A model generated the notes under the pieces. The model saw nothing but the letters and a program-made list of their open reading frames with translations. It ran no database searches and was not told the origin of the DNA. 64,000 nt of DNA from JBFXCS01 sp050181915. GTDB lineage: Bacteria > Actinomycetota > Thermoleophilia > Miltoncostaeales > Miltoncostaeaceae. Shown piece by piece: positions 1 to 8,337 of the stretch. Position numbers and translations under genes: made by a program. Each line of letters opens with the position of its first letter. The stretch's first letter is position 1. The stretch lies in contig JBFXCS010000001.1 in the NCBI GenBank assembly GCA_050181915.1, forward strand, positions 558,001-622,000, written 5' to 3'.

Positions 1-239
1 CGATCGACCTGCCCGTCCCGGACCTCGTGATCGGCGGGTTCGAGACCGAGCTGGCGGGCGAGTTCTTCCGCGGGCTGGCCAACCACGCCGGGCTCACCCT
101 GCACCTGCGCCTGCTGGCGCCGGGGGGCACCCACCACGTCATCGAGGGCGGCTTCAAGGCCGTGGCCCGCGCGCTGCGGGTCGCCGTGGCCCGGAACCCG
201 CGCGTCACCGGCGTGCCGAGCACCAAGGGGGCGCTGTGA
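1..239 (+). CDS. hisB: Imidazoleglycerol-phosphate dehydratase, C-terminal part
   Basis: This is the C-terminal 78 residues of HisB; the start lies before the window. HisB dehydrates imidazole glycerol phosphate to imidazole acetol phosphate in histidine synthesis. The end carries the family metal-binding signature GTHHVIEGGFKA, in which two adjacent histidines and a glutamate bind manganese, followed by the typical short tail. The open frame begins at base 3. The stop overlaps the GTG start of hisH by 3 bases, so the two are translationally coupled in a his operon. Confidence 0.95.
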   Translation, partial: IDLPVPDLVIGGFETELAGEFFRGLANHAGLTLHLRLLAPGGTHHVIEGGFKAVARALRVAVARNPRVTGVPSTKGAL

Positions 240-880
240 CCCCGCGCCTGGCCGTGATCGACTACGAGATGAGCAACCTGCGCAGCGCCACCAAGGCCCT
301 CGAGCGGCTGGGCGCCGAGGTGCGGGTGGTGGGCGAGCCCGCCGGCGTGGCCGGGGCCGACGCCGTCGTGCTGCCCGGGGTCGGCCACTTCGGCGAGGCG
401 ATGCGCCGCATCCGCGAGCGCGGGCTGGATCGCGCCGTGATCGGCGCCGCCGAGTCCGGCACGCCGGTGCTGGGCATCTGCCTGGGCCTGCAGCTGCTGT
501 TCGCCGAGAGCGAGGAGAGCCCGGGCGTGGCGGGCCTGGGCCTGCTCGCCGGCGCGGTGCGCCGCCTGCGCACCGAGCGGAAGCTGCCGCACATCGGCTG
601 GAGCACCGTCGCCTGGGCGCCGTCGGCGGCGATCGGCACCGACGCCGACGCCGCCGAGCGGACCTACTACTTCGTCCACTCGTTCGGCTGCGAGCCCGAG
701 GACCCCGACCTGGTGCTGGGCCGCGCCGACCACGGCGTCGCCTTCTGCGCCTCGGCGGGCCGCGGCGACGTGCAGGGCGTGCAGTTCCACCCCGAGAAGT
801 CGAGCGCCGCGGGCCTGGCGCTGCTCGGGCGGTGGCTGGCGGGCGTGCGCGAGCGGACGGGCGCGGGGTCGGCGGCATGA
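236..880 (+). CDS. hisH: Imidazole glycerol phosphate synthase, glutaminase subunit
   Basis: HisH is the class I glutamine amidotransferase that hydrolyses glutamine and channels ammonia to HisF. The 214-residue length is normal. The catalytic triad is visible: nucleophile Cys82 in GICLGLQ, then His185 and Glu187 in GVQFHPEKS. The N-terminus AVIDYEMSNL is typical. The GTG start overlaps the hisB stop and the stop overlaps the hisA ATG, which supports both boundaries. Cytosolic, acting as a heterodimer with the HisF encoded 0.7 kb downstream. Confidence 0.96.
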   Translation: MTPRLAVIDYEMSNLRSATKALERLGAEVRVVGEPAGVAGADAVVLPGVGHFGEAMRRIRERGLDRAVIGAAESGTPVLGICLGLQLLFAESEESPGVAGLGLLAGAVRRLRTERKLPHIGWSTVAWAPSAAIGTDADAAERTYYFVHSFGCEPEDPDLVLGRADHGVAFCASAGRGDVQGVQFHPEKSSAAGLALLGRWLAGVRERTGAGSAA

Positions 881-1620
881 TCACCCTCTACCCGGCCATC
901 GACCTGAAGGACGGGCGCGCGGTGCGCCTGCGCCAGGGCGACTTCGACCAGGCGACGGTGTTCAGCGACGACCCGGTCGCGCAGGCGCGGATCTTCGCCG
1001 AGCAGGGCGCCGAGTCGCTGCACGTCGTCGATCTCGACGGCGCCCGCGACGGCCAGCCGGCGCACGCGGCGCTGGTGGCCAGCATCGCGGCCACCTTCCC
1101 CGGCACGGTCCACTTCGGCGGCGGGCTGCGCTCGCGCCCCGCCATCGAGACCGCCATCGCCACGGGCGTCGACCGCGTGGTCGTCGGCACCGCCGTGATC
1201 GACGACGCGGATCTGCTGACGTGGGCGATCGACCGGCTCGGCGACCGCCTGGTGATCGCCCTCGACGCCCGCCAGGGCATGGTGGCGACGCACGGCTGGA
1301 CCCAGGTGTCCGACCGCAACGCGGTCCACGTCGCCGAGGAGCTGCTGTCGACCGGCGTGCGCCACCTGCTCTACACGGACATCGGCCGCGACGGCACCCT
1401 GGGCGGCCCGAACCTGCAGGCCCTGCGCGACGTCGCGCGCGCGGTGCCGCCGGTGAAGGTGATCGCCTCGGGCGGCGTCTCGTCGCTCGACGACCTGCGC
1501 CGCATCCGCGACCTGGGCCGGCCGAACCTGGCCGGCGTGATCGTGGGCCGCGCGCTCTACGAGGGGCGCTTCGACGTGGGCGACGCGCTCGACGTGCTGC
1601 GGGCGGGGAGCCCGGCGTGA
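877..1620 (+). CDS. hisA: ProFAR isomerase
   Basis: HisA is a 247-residue TIM barrel that performs the Amadori isomerisation of ProFAR to PRFAR. The start at ATG 877 overlaps the hisH stop as ATGA. It opens with LYPAIDLKDGRAVRL, containing the N-terminal catalytic aspartate. The phosphate-binding half-repeats are visible as HFGGGLRS and IASGGVSS, and the second acidic catalytic region as YTDIGRDGTL. HisA and HisF are ancient duplicates. In Streptomyces-type actinobacteria HisA (PriA) may also do the TrpF step; sequence alone does not settle that here. A longer GTG-started frame from 832 is unlikely because it would overrun hisH. Confidence 0.95.
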   Translation: MITLYPAIDLKDGRAVRLRQGDFDQATVFSDDPVAQARIFAEQGAESLHVVDLDGARDGQPAHAALVASIAATFPGTVHFGGGLRSRPAIETAIATGVDRVVVGTAVIDDADLLTWAIDRLGDRLVIALDARQGMVATHGWTQVSDRNAVHVAEELLSTGVRHLLYTDIGRDGTLGGPNLQALRDVARAVPPVKVIASGGVSSLDDLRRIRDLGRPNLAGVIVGRALYEGRFDVGDALDVLRAGSPA

Positions 1621-2378
1621 TCCGCGTCATCCCGTGCCTCGACGTGAACGAGGGGCGGGTGGTGAAGGGCGTGAACTTCGTGGGCCTGCGCGACGCCGGC
1701 GATCCCGTCGAGCTGGCCGCGCGCTACGACCGCGAGGGCGCCGACGAGTTGGTCTTCCTCGACATCACGGCCAGCCACGAGGGGCGCGGCACGATCGTCG
1801 AGCTCGCCCGGCGCACGGCCGAGGAGGTGTTCATCCCCTTCACCATCGGCGGCGGCCTGCGCTCGGAGGAGGACATCCGCCAGGTGCTCGCCGCCGGTGC
1901 CGACAAGGTCTCGCTCAACTCGGCGGCGGTCCGCGACCCGGGGCTGATCGAGCGGGGATCGGCGCGCTTCGGCGCGCAGTGCATCGTGGTGGCCATCGAC
2001 GCCAAGCGGCGCGACGACGGCAGCGGTTGGGAGGTCTTCCTCAACGGCGGGCGCCTGCCCACCGGCCGGGAGGCCGTCGCCTGGGCGGCCGAGGCCGCCG
2101 AGCGGGGGGCGGGGGAGCTGCTGGTCACCAGCATGGACCGCGACGGCACCCAGGACGGCTTCGACGTGGAGCTGCTGGCGGCGGTGGCCGACGCCGCCCC
2201 CGTGCCGGTGATCGCCTCGGGCGGCGCGGGGCGGCTCGAGCACTTCGCCGCGGCCGTGTCGGCCGGCCGGGCGGACGCCGTGCTCGCCGCGTCGGTGTTC
2301 CACGACGGCGTCTACTCCATCGCCCAGGTCAAGGAGGCGATGGACGGCGCGGGCGTCCCCGTCCGTCCGGTCCGCTAG
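1617..2378 (+). CDS. hisF: Imidazole glycerol phosphate synthase, cyclase subunit
   Basis: HisF condenses PRFAR with ammonia from HisH to give imidazole glycerol phosphate and AICAR. The 253-residue TIM barrel starts at GTG 1617, overlapping the hisA stop by 4 bases. The N-terminal IPCLDVNEGRVVKG holds the catalytic Asp11-type residue, and SMDRDGTQDGFD holds the second catalytic aspartate. IASGGAG is a phosphate-binding loop. This is the last his gene in the window. Its stop codon TAG forms part of the likely -10 box of the next gene. Confidence 0.96.
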   Translation: MIRVIPCLDVNEGRVVKGVNFVGLRDAGDPVELAARYDREGADELVFLDITASHEGRGTIVELARRTAEEVFIPFTIGGGLRSEEDIRQVLAAGADKVSLNSAAVRDPGLIERGSARFGAQCIVVAIDAKRRDDGSGWEVFLNGGRLPTGREAVAWAAEAAERGAGELLVTSMDRDGTQDGFDVELLAAVADAAPVPVIASGGAGRLEHFAAAVSAGRADAVLAASVFHDGVYSIAQVKEAMDGAGVPVRPVR

Positions 2379-2381
2379 CGT
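2376..2381 (+). promoter_or_regulatory. -10 box of a probable leaderless promoter for the RidA gene
   Basis: TAGCGT fits the actinobacterial TAnnnT -10 pattern and lies 7 bases before the GTG at 2389, so transcription would begin at or next to the start codon. The box uses the hisF stop codon. No clear -35 is seen. Confidence 0.5.
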
Positions 2382-2388
2382 CTTCGCC

Positions 2389-2787
2389 GTGAGGATCGTC
2401 CGAACCGAGGCCGCGCCCGCGCCGGTGGCCGGAGCGCCCTACAGCCAGGCGGTGGTGGCCGACTCCGGTACGACGGTGTTCGTGTCGGGCCAGCTGGGCG
2501 TCGACCCCGTCACCGGGGCCCTGGTGGGCGACGACGTGAGGGACCAGACGGCCCTGGCGCTGCGCAACCTGGCGGCGATCCTGACGGCCGCCGGCGCCGG
2601 ACTGCCGCAGGTGGTCCAGACCCGCGTCTACCTCACCGACCTCGCCGACTTCCCGGCGATGAACGAGGTGTACGCCCACGCCTTCGCGGGGCACGCCCCG
2701 GCGCGCGCCACGGTGGGGGTGGCGGCCCTGCCCCTGGGCGCGGCCGTCGAGATCGAGGCGGTCGCCGTCGTCCCGCCGGCGGGCTGA
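2389..2787 (+). CDS. RidA-family (YjgF/YER057c) protein
   Basis: A 132-residue member of the RidA family, which hydrolyses reactive enamine/imine intermediates made by PLP enzymes. The N-terminal PYSQAVVADSGTTVFVSGQ, the TRVYLTDLADFPAMNEVY helix region and the PARATVGVAALP stretch with the substrate-binding arginine are all present, as is the acidic VEIEAVAV strand. Length equals the family norm. It starts at GTG 2389, 10 bases after hisF and with no good Shine-Dalgarno, which suggests a leaderless transcript. The molecular family is clear but its physiological substrate is not. Confidence 0.9.
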   Translation: MRIVRTEAAPAPVAGAPYSQAVVADSGTTVFVSGQLGVDPVTGALVGDDVRDQTALALRNLAAILTAAGAGLPQVVQTRVYLTDLADFPAMNEVYAHAFAGHAPARATVGVAALPLGAAVEIEAVAVVPPAG

Positions 2788-2807
2788 TGGCGTGCGGCGC
2801 GGCCCTG

Positions 2808-3059
2808 CTACTCCGACCAGGTGCGCCGCTCGAGCAGCGAGTCGAGCGCGATGCGGTCCAGGTAGTCGGGGGCCTCGGAGATGGGGCGGCCTTCGTTGGC
2901 GGGGTCGCGGGCCCAGGCCTTGAAGCGCTCGTCGACCCGCTCGAAGGCTTCCTGGAGCTCGGTCAGGGTGAGGTGCTCGAAGCGGCCGAAGGCGTCGAGC
3001 AGCTCCTGGGCGACCGGAGCGGCGCCGGAGATCTTGCGGGAGACGGGATCGTAGGCCAC
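2808..3059 (-). CDS. Small conserved-looking helical protein of unknown function
   Basis: An 83-residue protein read from GTG 3059 down to TAG. It begins VAYDPVSRKISG and is mainly amphipathic helix (VAQELLDAFGRFEH, ELQEAFERVDERFKAW), with no signal peptide or membrane segment. A longer frame on the same strand overlaps the CCA gene and has shadow-like composition, so the short start is preferred. It is divergent from the CCA-type gene, with about 39 bases between the starts. No family is recognised; composition and codon pattern support a real gene. Confidence 0.6.
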   Translation of the reverse strand: MAYDPVSRKISGAAPVAQELLDAFGRFEHLTLTELQEAFERVDERFKAWARDPANEGRPISEAPDYLDRIALDSLLERRTWSE

Positions 3060-3098
3060 GGACCGGATCCTAGCGGCGGCGTCCGGGTTCCTCCGGCC

Positions 3099-4256
3099 GT
3101 GCGCGGGGTGAGGGACGTCCTCGGCCCCGCCGACCGGGTCAGCGCGGTGGGCGGCGTGGTGCGCGACGCGCTGCTGGGCCTGCCGCCGGGGGGCGACGTC
3201 GACCTGGTGGTGGAGGGCGACGCCCTCGCCCTGGCCCGCCGCATCGGCCGGGCGCTGGGCGCGCGGGTCACGACGCACGACCGCTTCGGCACCGCCGCGA
3301 TCGAGCTGCCCCACGGGGACGGGCACCTCGACGTGGTCATGGCACGGCGCGAGAGCTACGCCGCGCCCGGGGCGCTGCCCGACGTCGCGCCCGGCACGCT
3401 GGCCGACGACCTGGCCCGGCGCGACCTGACGATCAACGCGATCGCCCTGCGCCTGTCCGGTCCGGGGGCGGGCGAGCTCGTCGACCCCCACGGCGGCGCC
3501 GCCGACCTGCGGGCGGGCCTCGTGCGCCTGCTGCGGCCCGACGCCTTCGCGGAGGACCCCAGCCGCCTGGTGCGGGCGGCCCGCTACGCCGCGCGGCTGG
3601 GCTTCGCGTTGGAGCCGGTGACCGAGGGGGCCGCCCGGGCCGCCGCGCCCGCCCTCGACCCGGCGAGCGCCCGAGTGGCCGACGAGCTGCGCCGGCTGCT
3701 GGAGGAGGACGCCGCCGCCGCGGCGGCGGAGCTGCTGGACGCGCTCGGCGTGCCCTGGATCGCCGCCCCGCCGGACGGGCTCGCCGCCCGCATCGCCGCC
3801 CTCGACGCGGCCGCCTCCGCGCCCGGCGCGCCCGACGTCCCGCGCTGGTCGCTGCGACTGGGCGCGGCCGTGACGGCCGCGGGGCGCGAGCGCCTCGCCG
3901 TCGCCGGCTGGGCGCGGGCCGTGGCCCGCGAGGCGGCCGAGGGCCCGGCGCTCGCCGCGGCGCTGGCCGCCGCGGGCCGGCCCTCCGAGGTCGACCGGCT
4001 GCTGCGCGCGGCGCCGGCGGCCACCGCGCTGGGCGCGCTCGCCGCCGGCGCGGACGCGGTGGCGCGCTGGTGGGGGGGCGACCGCGACCGGCGGCCGGCG
4101 GTCGACGGGGCGGCCCTGGTGGCGGCCGGCGTCGCTCCGGGACCGGTCATCGGGCGGGCCCTCGCGGCGGTGCGCGCGGCGCTCATCGACGGCGAGGTGG
4201 CCTCGCCCGCGGAGCAGCTCGCCCTGGCCCTGCGCGTCGCGCGGGAGGAGGGCTGA
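3099..4256 (+). CDS. CCA-adding enzyme / poly(A) polymerase family nucleotidyltransferase
   Basis: A class II tRNA nucleotidyltransferase-family protein of about 385 residues. The N-terminal head has GGVVRDALLG (the GG loop) and GDVDLVVEGDA with the paired metal-binding aspartates, then RRDLTINAIAL, the RRD motif that binds nucleotide. The RNA-binding part follows (AEDPSRLVRAARYAARLGF). The C-terminal third is alanine-rich and poorly conserved, and no HD domain motif is seen. The start is GTG 3099 or GTG 3108. It may add the whole CCA, or only part of it if the organism splits the activity. Its stop overlaps the ATG of pgeF by one base. Confidence 0.85.
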   Translation: MRGVRDVLGPADRVSAVGGVVRDALLGLPPGGDVDLVVEGDALALARRIGRALGARVTTHDRFGTAAIELPHGDGHLDVVMARRESYAAPGALPDVAPGTLADDLARRDLTINAIALRLSGPGAGELVDPHGGAADLRAGLVRLLRPDAFAEDPSRLVRAARYAARLGFALEPVTEGAARAAAPALDPASARVADELRRLLEEDAAAAAAELLDALGVPWIAAPPDGLAARIAALDAAASAPGAPDVPRWSLRLGAAVTAAGRERLAVAGWARAVAREAAEGPALAAALAAAGRPSEVDRLLRAAPAATALGALAAGADAVARWWGGDRDRRPAVDGAALVAAGVAPGPVIGRALAAVRAALIDGEVASPAEQLALALRVAREEG

Positions 4257-5053
4257 TGCCGGGGCCGCGCCCGACCCGTCCCCGCGAGGCCGGCCCCGCC
4301 GACCTGCCGCTGGTGGAGGTCGAGACCGGGGCGCCCGTGAGGGCCGTCTTCAGCACCCGGCTCGGCGGCGTCAGCACGGGGAGCTTCGCCGCCCTGAACC
4401 TGGGCTCCGACGGCGACGACGGCGACGAGAACGTGCGCGCCAACCGCCGGCTGCTGTGCGAGGCGCTCGGGGTGGACCCGGAGCGGGTGCGGATGGGGCG
4501 CCAGGTGCACGGCGCGGGCGTCCGCGACCGGCCCCGGCCGCAGGACGCCGGCCGCTTCACCGACGAGCTCCGCGGCTGGGCCGACGGCGACGGCCTGGTG
4601 GAGCGCCGGGCCGGCGCCCCCCTGGTGGTGCTGGGCGCCGACTGCCTGCCGGTGCTGATGTGGCGGCGCGACGGCGGCGGCGTCGCCGCCGCCCACGCCG
4701 GATGGCGCGGCCTGGTGGCCGGGGTGCTGCAGGCCACGGTCGCCGCGCTGGGCGCGCCCGCCGAGACGTCGGTGGCCATCGGCCCCGGGGTGGGGCCGTG
4801 CTGCTACGAGGTCTCGGCCGAGATCCGCGACGAGTTCGAGATGCGGTTCGGCCGGCAGACGGTGGTGGGCGACGCGGTGCACCTGGCGGCGGCGGCCCGC
4901 GCCGCGCTCTGCGGCGCCGGGGTCGACCCGCGGTGGATCCAGACGCTGCCGACCTGCACGAGCTGCGACGACGAGCGCTGGTTCTCGTACCGCCGGGACG
5001 GCGTCAGCGGCCGCCACGCCGGGATCGTCTGGGCCACGCAGGGGGCGGCGTGA
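4256..5053 (+). CDS. pgeF: Peptidoglycan editing factor / multicopper polyphenol oxidase-like (YfiH, LACC1-type)
   Basis: A 265-residue YfiH/DUF152 protein. Such proteins act as purine nucleoside phosphorylase/deaminases in vitro and as peptidoglycan editing factors in bacteria. The three zinc-binding positions are visible: His in MGRQVHG, Cys in LGADCLPV and His in AAHAGWRG. The end has the usual FSYRRDG and GRHAGIVW. The start ATG 4256 shares its A with the stop of the preceding gene. The position just before yggS and sepF is the common division-cluster order in actinobacteria. Confidence 0.9.
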   Translation: MPGPRPTRPREAGPADLPLVEVETGAPVRAVFSTRLGGVSTGSFAALNLGSDGDDGDENVRANRRLLCEALGVDPERVRMGRQVHGAGVRDRPRPQDAGRFTDELRGWADGDGLVERRAGAPLVVLGADCLPVLMWRRDGGGVAAAHAGWRGLVAGVLQATVAALGAPAETSVAIGPGVGPCCYEVSAEIRDEFEMRFGRQTVVGDAVHLAAAARAALCGAGVDPRWIQTLPTCTSCDDERWFSYRRDGVSGRHAGIVWATQGAA

Positions 5054-5760
5054 TCGACCCCGGCGCGCTGCGCGAGGCGCTGGACGAGACCCGGGAGCGC
5101 CTCGACGAGGCGGCGGCCCGCGGCGGGCGGCCCGCCGGGGCGGTGGAGCTGGTGCTCGCGGGCAAGTACATCGGGGCCGCCGCCGCCGGCTCCCTGGTGG
5201 ACGCGGGGGTCGCGGTGCTGGGCGAGAACCGGCTGCAGGACCTCCAGGCGAAGCGGGCGGAGGTGGGCGACCGGCTGACCTTCGACTTCATCGGGCACAT
5301 CCAGAGGCGCAAGGCGCGCGACGTCGTGCGGCTGTGCCGGCTCATCCACTCGGTCGACTCCGCGCGGCTGGCCGCCGAGATCGCGGCGCGCGCGGAAGGT
5401 GAGATCCGGGTTCTTGTCGAAGTCAACGTCGCCGAGGAGCCGACCAAGGGTGGTATCGTGCCGGCCCAACTGAGGGCTTTCGTCGAAGAGGTGTCGGTTC
5501 ACGCCGACCTGACCATCGGTGGGTTGATGGTGATGCCCCCGTTCAGCACGGATGCAGAGTCCAGCCGTCGCTGGTTCGCCGCGGCGCGCGACCTCGCGGG
5601 CGGGCTCGCTGACGAGTGGCGCGGCCGCCACGACTTCCGTGACCTCTCCATGGGCACCAGCCAGGACTTCCTGGTCGCCGCCGAGGAGGGGGCGACCAAG
5701 GTCCGCGTGGGCCGTGGGCTCCTCGATCGCGTCCAGGCAACCAGCGCGGGGATCTCGTAG
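5050..5760 (+). CDS. PLP homeostasis protein (YggS/PLPBP family)
   Basis: A 236-residue fold-type III PLP-binding protein that controls free pyridoxal phosphate. Family landmarks: ELVLAGKYI with the PLP lysine (the usual context is AVSKT, so this is a variant), LGENRLQD, FDFIGHIQRRKARDV, HSVDSARLA, VEVNVAEEPTKGG, LMVMPP and LSMGTSQDF, with the phosphate-binding region in ATKVRVGRGL. GTG 5050 overlaps the pgeF stop. It is immediately followed by sepF, a linkage found in many Gram-positive genomes. Confidence 0.93.
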   Translation: MIDPGALREALDETRERLDEAAARGGRPAGAVELVLAGKYIGAAAAGSLVDAGVAVLGENRLQDLQAKRAEVGDRLTFDFIGHIQRRKARDVVRLCRLIHSVDSARLAAEIAARAEGEIRVLVEVNVAEEPTKGGIVPAQLRAFVEEVSVHADLTIGGLMVMPPFSTDAESSRRWFAAARDLAGGLADEWRGRHDFRDLSMGTSQDFLVAAEEGATKVRVGRGLLDRVQATSAGIS

Positions 5761-6333
5761 ATGGCAGTGAGCGACCTTTGGCACCGCACCCTCGTCTACT
5801 TCGGCATGGCCGATGACCCGGACGACTACGACGACTACGACGACGACGTCGCCGAGGACGAGCGCCGCTACGAGCGCGAGCGCGCCCGCGAGCAGCGGTC
5901 GGCCAGCGAGGACCTGGAGCGCTCGTACCGCGAGCGGCCCAACGTCCGCCGCCTCGGCCCGCGCCGGCGCGACCCGGACTTCGACGACATCTTCGCCGAC
6001 GAGCCGGCGCGGCCCAGCCGCCCGGTGATGCGGTCGGTGGAGTCGCGTCCGCACCCGTCCGAGGTGTACCTGGTGGTGCCCAAGAGCTTCAACGACGCGC
6101 AGCAGATCGCCGACAAGTTCAAGGGGACCGTGCCGGTGATCCTCAACCTGCAGAGCGCCGAGACGGACCTCGCGAAGCGTCTCATCGACTTCTCCAGCGG
6201 GCTCACCTACGCCCTCGACGGCGGCATGCAGCGGGTGGCCGACAAGGTCTTCATGCTGACGCCGCGCAACGTCGAGGTGTCGGCGGAGGAGCGGGCCCGG
6301 CTGCTGGAGAAGGGGTTCTTCAACCAGTATTGA
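5761..6333 (+). CDS. sepF: Cell division protein SepF
   Basis: SepF anchors FtsZ filaments to the membrane in Gram-positive bacteria. The 190-residue protein begins with an amphipathic, membrane-targeting N-terminus (SDLWHRTLVYFGM), then an acidic Asp/Tyr linker, a basic stretch, and the conserved SepF domain at about residues 95-180 (PKSFNDAQQIADKFK, VILNLQS, KRLIDFSSGLTYALDGG, FMLTPRNVEV). Its ATG follows the yggS stop with no gap. ftsZ itself is not in this window. Confidence 0.95.
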   Translation: MAVSDLWHRTLVYFGMADDPDDYDDYDDDVAEDERRYERERAREQRSASEDLERSYRERPNVRRLGPRRRDPDFDDIFADEPARPSRPVMRSVESRPHPSEVYLVVPKSFNDAQQIADKFKGTVPVILNLQSAETDLAKRLIDFSSGLTYALDGGMQRVADKVFMLTPRNVEVSAEERARLLEKGFFNQY

Positions 6334-6346
6334 GGCTGAGCCGGTC

Positions 6347-7159
6347 GTGAGCGCCCCCGTGCCGCCGGGGAGCTGGCCCGGCATCGTCGGCCTGGTGGGG
6401 GCGGGCGCCATGGGCCGGGCCCTCGCCGCCGGCCTGGTCCGCGGCCACGAGGGCCTCGCCACCCGGCTGCGGGTGGCCGACGCCGTGCCCGCGGCGGTCG
6501 AGGCCGGCGTCGCCGAGACCGGCGGACTCCCCGCGACCCTCGACGAGGCGGCGGCGGCCGACCTGGTGTGCGTCGCGGTGAAGCCGACCGCCGCCGAGGC
6601 GGCGCTCGCGGCGGTCGCGGCGGCGGCCCGGCCCGGGGCGGTGGTGCTGTCGGTCATCGCCGGCTGGGATCTCGACCGCCTGGCGGCGACGGCCCCCGGC
6701 GTGGCCCTGGTGCGCACCATGCCGAACCTGGCGGTGCGCCACGGGGCCGGCATCGTCGCGGTGGCGACGCGCGGGCTGGACGAGGCGCGCGCGGCGGACG
6801 TCGCCGCGCTGCTCGCCCCCCTCGGCACCGTGGTGCCCCTGCACGAGAGCCTGTTCGGCGCCGCGACCGCGCTGGCCGGCAGCGGCCCCGGCCTGATGGC
6901 GCTGGTGGCCGAGGGGCTGGAGGAGGGCGCCGTCGCGGCGGGCCTGGGGCGCGCCGACGCGCGCCGCCTGGTGGCCGGGGTGGTGGCCGGCACGGCCGCG
7001 CTGCTCGCCGACGGCACCGACCCGGCCGCGCTGCGCCAGCGGGTGAGCTCGCCGGCGGGCACCACCATCGCCGCCCTGGGGGTGCTCGAGCGGGGCGCGG
7101 TGCGCGCCCATCTGGCGGACGCCGTGGTCGCCGCGGCCCGCCGGGCCGACTCCCTGTAG
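6347..7159 (+). CDS. proC: Pyrroline-5-carboxylate reductase
   Basis: ProC reduces 1-pyrroline-5-carboxylate to proline with NAD(P)H. The 270-residue protein has an N-terminal Rossmann motif VGLVGAGAMGRALAAGL, a VKPT segment, VRTMPNLAVRHGAG, and the C-terminal signature LAGSGPGLMALVAEGLEEG with SSPAGTTIAALGVLE. The usual GSGPAY reads GSGPGL here, a mild variant. The GTG start is 13 bases after sepF. A proC paralogue in the sepF-yggT interval is standard gene order. Confidence 0.92.
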   Translation: MSAPVPPGSWPGIVGLVGAGAMGRALAAGLVRGHEGLATRLRVADAVPAAVEAGVAETGGLPATLDEAAAADLVCVAVKPTAAEAALAAVAAAARPGAVVLSVIAGWDLDRLAATAPGVALVRTMPNLAVRHGAGIVAVATRGLDEARAADVAALLAPLGTVVPLHESLFGAATALAGSGPGLMALVAEGLEEGAVAAGLGRADARRLVAGVVAGTAALLADGTDPAALRQRVSSPAGTTIAALGVLERGAVRAHLADAVVAAARRADSL

Positions 7160-7168
7160 CGACTGCTC

Positions 7169-7174
7169 TAATCT
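7169..7174 (+). promoter_or_regulatory. -10 box before yggT
   Basis: TAATCT matches TAnnnT and ends 9 bases before the GTG at 7184, with C-rich sequence and no Shine-Dalgarno between. This suggests a second, near-leaderless promoter inside the cluster. Confidence 0.45.
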
Positions 7175-7183
7175 CCCCCCGTC

Positions 7184-7456
7184 GTGGAGGACCTGCAGAC
7201 CTATATCTCGGCGCTGTTCACGGTGTTCATCATCGTGATCTTCATCCGCATCCTGCTGTCGTTCATCCCGACGGCGCCGGGGTCGCGATGGGCGCGGGCC
7301 TTCTGGGACTTCTGCCACCAGAGCACCGAGTGGTTCCTCGGCTTCTTCCGGCGCATCATCCCCCCGGTCGGGATGTTCGACCTGTCGCCGATCGTGGCCC
7401 TGCTCGTGCTGTACATCGTGCGCGGGCTGGTGCTGACCCTCCTGGACGGCTTCTGA
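7184..7456 (+). CDS. YggT-family integral membrane protein
   Basis: A 90-residue YggT protein with two hydrophobic segments, at about residues 6-28 (ISALFTVFIIVIFIRILLSF) and 66-88 (SPIVALLVLYIVRGLVLTLL). A conserved loop with FWDFCHQSTEW and FRRIIPPVGMFDLSP lies between them. The family is implicated in membrane or envelope functions beside the division cluster, without a defined reaction. The GTG start is preferred because it follows a -10 box and leaves the first membrane helix whole. Confidence 0.88.
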   Translation: MEDLQTYISALFTVFIIVIFIRILLSFIPTAPGSRWARAFWDFCHQSTEWFLGFFRRIIPPVGMFDLSPIVALLVLYIVRGLVLTLLDGF

Positions 7457-7458
7457 GC

Positions 7459-7776
7459 GTGCCCCCCTCCTGGCTGACGCTCCGGGACGGGGGCGTCGTG
7501 GTGGCCGTCAAGGCGGTGCCCCGCTCGCGCGAGACGCGCGCGGTGGGGATGCAGGACGGCGCCCTGCGCGTGCGCATCGCGGCCGCCCCGCACCAGGGGC
7601 AGTCGAACGCGGCGCTGTGCGCCCACCTGGCGCGGCTGGCCGGCGTGCGGCCGGCGGCGGCCCGCATCCGCCGCGGCTCCGGCGGGGCGCGGAAGCTGGT
7701 GGAGATCGACGGCGACCCCTCCGCCGTCGCGGGGGCGCTCACGGCGGCGGTGGACGCGGAGGGCGTGGAGCGATGA
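7459..7776 (+). CDS. DUF167 (YggU) family protein
   Basis: A 105-residue DUF167 protein with unknown biochemical role. The pattern VVAVKAVPRSRETRAVG, LRVRIAAAPHQGQSNAALCAHLA and GSGGARKLVEIDGD matches the family, whose fold is a small alpha/beta sandwich. It starts at GTG 7459, two bases after the yggT stop, and ends by overlapping the lspA ATG. The yggT-DUF167 pairing is very common and suggests a shared but unknown role. Confidence 0.85.
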   Translation: MPPSWLTLRDGGVVVAVKAVPRSRETRAVGMQDGALRVRIAAAPHQGQSNAALCAHLARLAGVRPAAARIRRGSGGARKLVEIDGDPSAVAGALTAAVDAEGVER

Positions 7777-8306
7777 CCTTCGCCCGTCCCACCACGCGGG
7801 AGGCGGTCGAGCACGCGGCCGCCCGCCGCCTGCGGCGCCAGGCGCACACGCGCTGGTGGATCCTGGGGGCGCTGGCGCTGGTGGCCTTCGCCCTCGACCA
7901 GATCACCAAGGCGATCATCCGGTCGAACCTGGAGCTGCGCGAGTCGCACGACGTGTTCCCCGGGTTCGACATCTCGCGGGTGAACAACGAGGGCATCGCC
8001 TTCGGGCTCTTCGCCGGCCGCCAGTCGGCCATCGCGATCCTCACGGTGGTCGCCCTCTGCGCGATCGCCATCGCCCTGGCCGGGCTGGTGGCGCGCAACG
8101 CGGTCGTCGCCGCCGGCGCGGGCCTGCTGGTGGGCGGCAGCCTCGGGAACCTGGTCGACCGGCTGTGGCACGGGGCGGTCACCGACTTCCTCGACTTCGC
8201 CCACTGGCCGGCCTTCAACGTGGCCGACTGCGGCATCACGGTGGGCGCGGTGCTCATCGTGCTGGGCCTGCTGCGCGAGGACGGGGAGCGCGACGACGCC
8301 GGGTGA
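7773..8306 (+). CDS. lspA: Lipoprotein signal peptidase II
   Basis: LspA cleaves prolipoproteins after diacylglyceryl modification of the lipobox cysteine. The 177-residue protein has four hydrophobic segments. Family motifs in order: FALDQITKAI, VNNEGIAFGLF, GGSLGNLVDR, VTDFLDF and FNVADCGITVG; the last two contain the catalytic aspartate pair. Start ATG 7773 overlaps the DUF167 stop. The N-terminus is about 20 residues longer than usual and basic. Likely substrates in this window are the lipoproteins at 17550, 37472 and 49523. Confidence 0.95.
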   Translation: MTFARPTTREAVEHAAARRLRRQAHTRWWILGALALVAFALDQITKAIIRSNLELRESHDVFPGFDISRVNNEGIAFGLFAGRQSAIAILTVVALCAIAIALAGLVARNAVVAAGAGLLVGGSLGNLVDRLWHGAVTDFLDFAHWPAFNVADCGITVGAVLIVLGLLREDGERDDAG

Positions 8307-8337
8307 GGGCGGGGACCCGCCCGCCGTCGTCCTGACC

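Noticed and set aside
4804..7068. Minus-strand frame of 754 codons opposite yggS, sepF and proC
   Set aside because: Low-complexity Ala/Arg/Ser translation with no motif, lying opposite well-identified genes.
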